This document shows, one piece after another, positions 57,674-64,000 of a stretch of DNA of 64,000 bases; the stretch's first letter is position 1; each line of letters starts with the position of its first letter. The position numbers and the translations under genes were made by a program. A model generated the notes under the pieces. The model was not told where the DNA came from and ran no database searches. It saw only the letters and a program-made list of their open reading frames with translations. Location of the stretch: assembly GCF_000262045.1 (NCBI RefSeq), contig NZ_AJVF01000039.1, forward strand, positions 310,001 to 374,000, written 5' to 3'. Origin of the DNA: Bacillus siamensis KCTC 13613. GTDB taxonomy: Bacteria > Bacillota > Bacilli > Bacillales > Bacillaceae.

Positions 57674-58231
57674 ATGTCGAATCTATTCATCGGGGAGCTT
57701 GTCTCCTTAAGCATCATGGCATTTGCTTTGGGGACGGATGCTTTTTCCGTCGGGCTCGGAATGGGAATGATTCAGCTGAAGAAAAAACAAATCTTTCATA
57801 TAGGAATTGTCATCGGGCTGTTTCATGTCATCATGCCGCTGGCAGGAATGGCAGCCGGGCATCTGCTGTCCGGTTTTCTGGGGATGCTTGCCGTTTACAT
57901 CGGCGGGTCTCTTCTTTTCATTTTAGGAGTGCAAATGATCATCGCTTCGTTTAAACAATCGGACGGGCCGCTCATATCTCCGGCAGGCTCGGGACTGTTC
58001 TTATTCGCGGTCGGTGTCAGTCTTGACAGTTTTTCTGTCGGGCTCAGCCTCGGGATGAACGGCTCCAACCCGATGCTGGCCGTTGCGCTGTTCGGAATCT
58101 TCAGCACCGTTTTAACATGGGCGGGGCTCTTGGCGGGAAGAAAGGTGCAATCATGGCTCGGCTCCTACAGCGAAGCCCTCGGCGGAGCCATTTTGATCGG
58201 ATTCGGGCTGAAACTGCTTTTACCGATATAG
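57674..58231 (+). CDS. mntP: Manganese efflux pump MntP (YwlD)
   Basis: The 185-residue protein has six membrane segments arranged as an inverted repeat, with the conserved acidic motifs [16 protein letters not shown] (residues 17-32) and [18 protein letters not shown] (about 113). This is the MntP family, which exports excess manganese. Start at 57674. No yybP-ykoY riboswitch was seen; the terminator hairpin just upstream could modulate translation. Confidence 0.92.
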   Translation: MSNLFIGELVSLSIMAFALGTDAFSVGLGMGMIQLKKKQIFHIGIVIGLFHVIMPLAGMAAGHLLSGFLGMLAVYIGGSLLFILGVQMIIASFKQSDGPLISPAGSGLFLFAVGVSLDSFSVGLSLGMNGSNPMLAVALFGIFSTVLTWAGLLAGRKVQSWLGSYSEALGGAILIGFGLKLLLPI

Positions 58232-58239
58232 GGCTGAGT

Positions 58240-58271
58240 AAAAAAGAAACGAAGATGCCGTTTCTTTTTTC
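58240..58271 (+). terminator. Terminator after mntP
   Basis: AAAAAGAAACG/CGTTTCTTTTT stem with T-rich tail. Confidence 0.65.
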
Positions 58272-58304
58272 TTCATTTATAATAGGCAGTAAGAGGTGAC
58301 GGAT

Positions 58305-58760
58305 ATGAAAATAATCTTTGTTTGTACAGGCAATACGTGCCGCAGTCCCATGGCTGAGGCTCTTTTTAAATCCATTGCAGTAACGAAAGGGCTGGACGTC
58401 AGCGCAAGCTCTGCCGGAGTATTCGCGTCCCCGAACGGAAAAGCGTCGGCTCATGCCGTGGAAGCGCTGTTTGAAAAACGGATCGCTCTCAATCACAGTT
58501 CATCTCCCTTAACGGAAGAACATATCGAGACGGCCGATCTGGTGCTGACGATGACCGAACAGCATAAACAGCTGATCGAAAGCCGATATCAAAACAGTCA
58601 TGGTAAAGTATTTACCATTAAAGAATACGTAACGGGAAAAAACGGCGATATTTCTGACCCGTTCGGCGGTCCGCTTGATGTTTATAAAAGGACGCGGGAC
58701 GAACTGGAGGAACTGCTGACCCTTTTGGCTGACCAATTGCTTGACGGAAAAAGCAAGTAA
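58305..58760 (+). CDS. ywlE: Protein arginine phosphatase YwlE
   Basis: The 151-residue low-molecular-weight phosphatase has the P-loop CTGNTCRS with nucleophile Cys7 and Thr11, the residue that sets arginine-phosphate specificity, and the general acid Asp118 in SDPFGGP. It reverses McsB arginine phosphorylation in stress and degradation pathways. The ATG at 58305 has GAGGTG six bases upstream; the GTG at 58296 is part of that signal. Confidence 0.96.
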   Translation: MKIIFVCTGNTCRSPMAEALFKSIAVTKGLDVSASSAGVFASPNGKASAHAVEALFEKRIALNHSSSPLTEEHIETADLVLTMTEQHKQLIESRYQNSHGKVFTIKEYVTGKNGDISDPFGGPLDVYKRTRDELEELLTLLADQLLDGKSK

Positions 58761-58892
58761 TCTGTCAGAAAACTGCAAACAGGTCATTTGCAAAACGAAT
58801 ATGAAAGAGTAGAATAAAATCAACGGATTTCGTAAAAAAGGACAAGCACACTGGGCTCTGTCTTCGCCCAGCCACACCTAGGAGGTAAATGA

Positions 58893-59342
58893 ATGAAAGT
58901 AGCTATTGCGTCAGATCACGGCGGCGTCCATATCCGCGAAGAAATCAAAAGTCTGCTGGATGAATTGCAGATTGAATACATTGATATGGGCTGTGAATGC
59001 GGCAGCGGTTCTGTTGATTATTCTGACTACGCTTTTCCGGTAGCGGAAAAAGTGGTGAACGGTGAAGTTGACAGGGGAATTTTAATTTGCGGCACAGGCA
59101 TCGGCATGAGCATTTCCGCAAACAAGGTAAAAGGAATACGCTGTGCGCTTGCGCATGACACCTTCAGCGCAAAAGCGACGCGGGAACACAATGATACGAA
59201 TGTTCTTGCGATGGGGGAGCGCGTCATCGGCCCGGGTCTGGCGCGCGAAATCGCAAAAATCTGGCTGACGACTGAATTTACGGGCGGCCGCCACGAACGG
59301 CGGATCGGCAAAATCGCAGATTACGAAGAAAAAAATCTGTAA
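58893..59342 (+). CDS. rpiB: Ribose-5-phosphate isomerase B family protein YwlF
   Basis: The 149-residue enzyme has [16 protein letters not shown], the catalytic Cys in [17 protein letters not shown] (about residue 68) and the [12 protein letters not shown] signature. It interconverts ribose- and ribulose-5-phosphate; some family members act on allose-6-phosphate. It starts behind AGGAGG. A CTGGGC/GCCCAG hairpin (58851-58872) without a T-run precedes the ribosome site. Confidence 0.95.
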   Translation: MKVAIASDHGGVHIREEIKSLLDELQIEYIDMGCECGSGSVDYSDYAFPVAEKVVNGEVDRGILICGTGIGMSISANKVKGIRCALAHDTFSAKATREHNDTNVLAMGERVIGPGLAREIAKIWLTTEFTGGRHERRIGKIADYEEKNL

Positions 59343-59355
59343 GAGGTGCTGGACA

Positions 59356-59898
59356 ATGGAAGAGATGAAGCGAAAATGGACGGACATGCTGACTGAATTT
59401 CAAGAGCAGGCCGAACTTAAGGACGGCAGTCTGCTGGTCATCGGGTGCAGTACGAGTGAAGCCGCCGGAAGCCGGATCGGCACCGCGGGGAGCGGCGATT
59501 GGGCTGAATTGATTTACGGCGGACTTGCCCGGTTCAAGGAAAAAACGGGTGTTCATCTTGCTTTTCAATGCTGCGAGCATTTAAACAGGGCGCTTGTCAT
59601 TGAGGCGGAAACGGCCGAGCGGTTCAGGCTCCCCATCGTTTCAGCCGTCCCCGTCCCGAAAGCGGGCGGAGCGATGGCTTCATATGCATACCGGCAAATG
59701 CAATCTCCCGTGCTCGCTGAATCGATTCAGGCTGACGCCGGAATTGACATCGGTGATACGTTCATCGGCATGCATTTAAAACCCGTTGCCGTCCCTGTCC
59801 GGATATCAAGCCGTGAGCTCGGAGAAGCGCATGTGACGATGGCCCGGACAAGGCCGAAGCTGATCGGCGGAATTCGCGCCGTTTATGAATGCGAATGA
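59356..59898 (+). CDS. ywlG: UPF0340 protein YwlG
   Basis: The 180-residue alpha/beta protein contains [21 protein letters not shown] (about residue 27), [19 protein letters not shown] (about 70) and [17 protein letters not shown], the conserved blocks of the UPF0340/TIGR01440 family. Function unknown. It lies 13 bases after rpiB with GAGGTG upstream, so the two are co-transcribed. Confidence 0.92.
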   Translation: MEEMKRKWTDMLTEFQEQAELKDGSLLVIGCSTSEAAGSRIGTAGSGDWAELIYGGLARFKEKTGVHLAFQCCEHLNRALVIEAETAERFRLPIVSAVPVPKAGGAMASYAYRQMQSPVLAESIQADAGIDIGDTFIGMHLKPVAVPVRISSRELGEAHVTMARTRPKLIGGIRAVYECE

Positions 59899-59918
59899 TG
59901 AAAATGCTTTTCCTATAT

Positions 59919-59931
59919 AATGTTCGTGTTT
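59919..59931 (-). promoter_or_regulatory. Candidate PurR box upstream of glyA
   Basis: Read on the reverse strand the site contains AACACGAACATT-like sequence, close to the Bacillus PurR box (AWWWCCGAACWWT) with about two mismatches. glyA is a PurR target in B. subtilis. Confidence 0.45.
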
Positions 59932-59965
59932 TCCAATTAAATATTGTGTTTTTTTTAAATAAGCT

Positions 59966-59995
59966 GTTACATTCACCTGAAAAACCATGTACAAT
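59966..59995 (+). promoter_or_regulatory. Candidate sigma-A promoter of glyA
   Basis: GTTACA (59966-59971), 18-base spacer, TACAAT (59990-59995), 51 bases before the start codon. Confidence 0.55.
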
Positions 59996-60045
59996 AAGGG
60001 TGGTAAAAATAAAGAACAGGAAACGGATAGGAGAGGATTTCGCTG

Positions 60046-61293
60046 ATGAAACATTTACCTGCACAAGATCAACAAGTGTTTAACGCCATTAAAAATGAGC
60101 GTAAGCGTCAACAGACTAATATCGAATTAATTGCTTCTGAAAACTTCGTGACGGAAGCGGTAATGGAAGCGCAAGGCTCTGTTTTAACAAACAAATATGC
60201 TGAAGGCTACCCCGGCAAACGCTACTACGGCGGCTGTGAGCACGTTGATGTCGTCGAGGACATCGCCCGCGACCGCGCGAAAGAGATTTTCGGAGCTGAG
60301 CATGTAAACGTTCAGCCGCACTCAGGCGCTCAGGCGAACATGGCTGTTTACTTCACGATTTTAGAGCACGGCGACACGGTGCTCGGGATGAACCTCTCCC
60401 ACGGCGGCCACTTAACACACGGAAGCCCGGTTAATTTCAGCGGCGTTCAATACAACTTTGTTGAATACGGTGTCGATAAAGACACGCAATATATAGATTA
60501 TGAAGATGTTCGTGAAAAAGCGCTGGCGCATAAGCCGAAACTGATCGTTGCCGGAGCAAGCGCGTATCCCCGCACGATCGACTTTAAAAAATTCCGCGAA
60601 ATCGCTGATGAAGTCGGCGCTTACTTCATGGTCGACATGGCGCACATCGCGGGTCTTGTCGCGGCCGGCCTTCATCCGAATCCGGTTCCTTACGCTGACT
60701 TTGTAACGACAACGACTCACAAAACACTTCGCGGACCGCGCGGAGGAATGATCCTTTGCCGTGAAGAGTTCGGCAAAAAGATTGATAAATCCATTTTTCC
60801 GGGCATCCAAGGCGGACCGCTTATGCATGTCATCGCGGCCAAAGCCGTTTCTTTCGGGGAAGTGCTTGAAGAAGATTTCAAAACATATGCGCAAAACGTC
60901 ATCTCGAACGCGAAGCGTCTTGCTGAATCTCTGACCAAAGAGGGCATTCAGCTCGTATCAGGCGGAACGGATAACCACCTCGTGCTTGTCGACCTCCGTT
61001 CTCTCGGTCTGACCGGAAAAGTCGCTGAACATGTTCTTGATGAAATCGGCATTACATCTAATAAAAACGCGATCCCTTATGATCCGGAAAAACCGTTTGT
61101 CACAAGCGGAATCCGTCTCGGTACGGCAGCTGTGACAAGCCGCGGATTTGACGGTGACGCACTTGAAGAAGTCGGCGCCATCATCGGCCTTGCGCTGAAA
61201 AATCATGAAGACAAAGCAAAGCTTGAAGAAGCAAGACAGCGTGTATCTGCCTTGACTGAAAAGTTTCCTTTATATAAAGAACTGGACTATTAA
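60046..61293 (+). CDS. glyA: Serine hydroxymethyltransferase
   Basis: The 415-residue pyridoxal-phosphate enzyme converts serine and tetrahydrofolate to glycine and methylene-tetrahydrofolate. The cofactor Lys is in [14 protein letters not shown] (about residue 226); [10 protein letters not shown] and [16 protein letters not shown] are also typical. It starts at ATG behind GGAGAGG. Codon use indicates strong expression. It is followed by a terminator and upp. Confidence 0.97.
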   Translation: MKHLPAQDQQVFNAIKNERKRQQTNIELIASENFVTEAVMEAQGSVLTNKYAEGYPGKRYYGGCEHVDVVEDIARDRAKEIFGAEHVNVQPHSGAQANMAVYFTILEHGDTVLGMNLSHGGHLTHGSPVNFSGVQYNFVEYGVDKDTQYIDYEDVREKALAHKPKLIVAGASAYPRTIDFKKFREIADEVGAYFMVDMAHIAGLVAAGLHPNPVPYADFVTTTTHKTLRGPRGGMILCREEFGKKIDKSIFPGIQGGPLMHVIAAKAVSFGEVLEEDFKTYAQNVISNAKRLAESLTKEGIQLVSGGTDNHLVLVDLRSLGLTGKVAEHVLDEIGITSNKNAIPYDPEKPFVTSGIRLGTAAVTSRGFDGDALEEVGAIIGLALKNHEDKAKLEEARQRVSALTEKFPLYKELDY

Positions 61294-61303
61294 TAAGGAA
61301 GAA

Positions 61304-61336
61304 ATCCGCCGGAAGCCTAATCCGGCGGGTTTTTTT
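61304..61336 (+). terminator. Terminator after glyA
   Basis: ATCCGCCGGA/TCCGGCGGGT stem followed by TTTTTTT. Confidence 0.85.
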
Positions 61337-61345
61337 ATGATTTTC

Positions 61346-61374
61346 TTGAAACTGTTTGTCTTTTTCTGTAGAAT
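61346..61374 (+). promoter_or_regulatory. Sigma-A promoter of upp
   Basis: TTGAAA (61346-61351), 17-base spacer, TAGAAT (61369-61374). Confidence 0.65.
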
Positions 61375-61427
61375 CAATAGAAGTGTGAAAAAGTTACTCG
61401 GACAACAAAAAAGGAGCTGAACACAGT

Positions 61428-62057
61428 ATGGGAAAGGTTTACGTATTTGATCATCCTTTAATCCAGCATAAGCTGACATATATTCGGAATGAAAATACAG
61501 GCACAAAGGATTTCAGAGACCTTGTGGACGAAGTTGCATCACTGATGGCGTTTGAAATTACACGTGATCTTCCTCTTAAAGAAGTGGAAGTGAAAACACC
61601 TGTTCAAACAGCCACATCCAAAGTGATTTCAGGGAAGAAACTCGGTATCGTGCCGATCCTGAGAGCGGGTCTCGGAATGGTTGACGGCATGCTGAAATTA
61701 ATCCCTGCGGCCAAAGTGGGACATGTCGGATTATACCGTGATCCGGAAACCTTAAAACCGGTGGAATACTATGTTAAGCTTCCTTCTGATGTGGAAGAAC
61801 GTGATTTTATTGTCGTGGACCCGATGCTTGCAACGGGAGGCTCTGCGGTTGAAGCAATAAACAGCCTGAAAAAACGCGGGGCGAGAAACATTCGTTTCAT
61901 GTGTCTCGTAGCGGCTCCTGAAGGCGTGGAAGAGCTGCAGAAACACCATTCAGACGTTGATATTTACATCGCGGCCCTGGATGAAAAGCTGAATGAAAAA
62001 GGCTATATCGTTCCGGGTCTCGGTGACGCGGGTGACAGACTGTACGGAACAAAATAA
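61428..62057 (+). CDS. upp: Uracil phosphoribosyltransferase
   Basis: The 209-residue enzyme salvages uracil to UMP. The PRPP-binding motif [14 protein letters not shown] (about residue 130) and the uracil-site tail [15 protein letters not shown] are clear. It starts behind AAGGAG. A strong terminator follows before the atp operon. Confidence 0.97.
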   Translation: MGKVYVFDHPLIQHKLTYIRNENTGTKDFRDLVDEVASLMAFEITRDLPLKEVEVKTPVQTATSKVISGKKLGIVPILRAGLGMVDGMLKLIPAAKVGHVGLYRDPETLKPVEYYVKLPSDVEERDFIVVDPMLATGGSAVEAINSLKKRGARNIRFMCLVAAPEGVEELQKHHSDVDIYIAALDEKLNEKGYIVPGLGDAGDRLYGTK

Positions 62058-62060
62058 ATC

Positions 62061-62091
62061 GGAAAACCTCATTCAGAGGTTTTCTTTTTTT
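62061..62091 (+). terminator. Terminator after upp
   Basis: GAAAACCTC/GAGGTTTTC stem followed by TTTTTT. Confidence 0.85.
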
Positions 62092-62194
62092 ATCCAAATT
62101 TTTGCTGAAAGGGGAGAGTTCATACATTTATAGGTGAATTTGTGAACATTCTGTGTATGCTTCCGGTATAAAAAGTTTTTTAACTTTAAACAGA

Positions 62195-62223
62195 TTGACA
62201 CATGTTAGGGGCTATTGTATGCT
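62195..62223 (+). promoter_or_regulatory. Sigma-A promoter of the atp operon
   Basis: A consensus TTGACA (62195-62200), 17-base spacer and TATGCT (62218-62223). Confidence 0.7.
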
Positions 62224-62236
62224 AAACGAGGGTATT

Positions 62237-62311
62237 ATGAGAAGGTTTTCATTCCTTTCATTTCTAGTATCCATCCTCATTTTAAATCCTCCAAAAAAAC
62301 CCGTTATATGA
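62237..62311 (+). CDS. Candidate leader peptide upstream of atpI
   Basis: A 24-codon ORF starts at ATG 62237 with GAGGG four bases upstream. The peptide is basic then hydrophobic (MRRFSFLSFLVSILIL) and ends with Pro- and Lys-containing codons; its stop codon lies in the 3' arm of the AAATCCTC/GAGGATTT hairpin. If transcription starts at about 62230, the Shine-Dalgarno would be at the very 5' end, so translation may need the upstream promoter. It may be fortuitous. Confidence 0.3.
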   Translation: MRRFSFLSFLVSILILNPPKKPVI

Positions 62312-62476
62312 GGATTTATCTAAGCGAATGAAACAGCATCCCGCATCAGGAGGATGAGTGGTTTTTTCGAACAGGCCGTTTTTTTGCGGGACAAAAAAGG
62401 CCTTCTGCAAAGGGTTAACCGCATGTATGCCGTATCCAGGAATTATATTACTTTTTCATCAGGAGACAGATAGTTG

Positions 62477-63602
<1,126 letters not shown>

Positions 63603-63633
63603 AATCATATATCCAATTCGGATAACATTTTAA

Positions 63634-63861
<228 letters not shown>

Positions 63862-63886
63862 GCATAAAAGCCTTATATGAACTAAA

Positions 63887-63922
63887 AATGGCGAAGATCA
63901 CTCTAAGAGAACCTTCGCCATT
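63887..63922 (+). promoter_or_regulatory. Perfect 10-bp hairpin downstream of atpE
   Basis: AATGGCGAAG (63887-63896) and CTTCGCCATT (63913-63922) with a 16-base loop, followed by GCTTTATG rather than a strong T-run. A second hairpin (CTGATAA/TTATCAG, 63932-63967, with inner CCGT/ACGG) lies just before the expected atpF ribosome site. Confidence 0.6.
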
Positions 63923-64000
63923 GCTTTATGTCTGATAAGCAGGCCGTCTTGAAACGGCTTTTATCAGCAGAGAAAACCTGCAGAAGGGAGTTGCCGTAGT

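Larger units (their letters stand above)
62092..62476 (+). other. atp operon promoter and structured leader
   Basis: This 385-base stretch after the upp terminator holds the atp promoter (62195-62223), a possible upstream one (TGAACA-18-TATAAA, 62143-62172), a 24-codon upstream ORF and three inverted repeats: AAATCCTC/GAGGATTT (62284-62317), CATCC/GGATG (near 62337-62357) and AGGCC/GGCCT (near 62380-62403). Confidence 0.55.

Overview
The window looks like core chromosome of a Bacillus in the B. subtilis species complex, most like the B. amyloliquefaciens/B. velezensis side. Gene order follows the B. subtilis ywf-ywg-ywh-ywi-ywj-ywk-ywl-atp segment almost gene for gene, and many proteins (Spo0F, Rho, Tdk, RapF, AtpI) are recognisable as close orthologues. 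Several B. subtilis neighbours are missing (sbo-alb, acdA, thrZ, ywhH) and a few genes are extra (APC permease, a CDCxxC hypothetical, a YitT-like protein, a UPF0715 protein). This assignment rests on recalled synteny; no search was run.

Layout. 1-7.4 kb: rsfA (cut by the window edge), a DUF1450 gene, HD phosphohydrolase ywfO, ywgA, an amino-acid permease with an attenuator-like leader, ywhA, ywhB, ywhC-ywhD and an unknown 143-residue gene. 7.4-11.5 kb: pbpG facing away from speE-speB. 11.5-16.2 kb: a more AT-rich variable stretch with the rapF-phrF quorum-sensing pair, two tandem YVTN-propeller paralogues and a frameshifted gene relic where B. subtilis carries the subtilosin (sbo-alb) cluster. 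16.2-28.4 kb: ywiB-argS, then the anaerobic nitrate-respiration block narK-fnr, ywiC, arfM, narGHJI, with three FNR boxes each centred near -41.5. 28.5-37.4 kb: YitT-like gene, two cardiolipin synthases (ywiE, clsB), ABC exporter ywjA, stress gene ywjC, uvsE and fadF under a FadR-like operator.

37.6-51.2 kb: rpoE, pyrG with its CTP-sensing attenuator, ywjG, spo0F, fbaA, tal, murAB, glpX, rho, rpmE, tdk, maeA-ywkB. 51.2-56.4 kb: racA, ywkD, prfA-prmC, ywkF, UPF0715, spoIIR, ywlB. 56.4-64 kb: a DnaA-box cluster at ywlC, then mntP, ywlE, rpiB, ywlG, glyA, upp and the start of the ATP synthase operon (atpI, atpB, atpE); the window stops just before atpF.

Themes: anaerobic respiration; sporulation control (rsfA, pbpG, spo0F, racA, spoIIR, with visible sigma-F and sigma-H promoters); competence signalling (RapF/PhrF); central carbon metabolism (fbaA, tal, glpX, maeA); translation and termination (argS, rpmE, prfA, prmC, rho, ywlC); energy conversion. 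I saw no tRNA or rRNA genes, CRISPR arrays, insertion sequences or prophage. No wholly new multi-gene system is evident. The best leads are regulatory: the permease leader, the Phr variant, the DnaA-box/terminator composite at ywlC, the upstream ORF in the atp leader, and the relic at the subtilosin locus.
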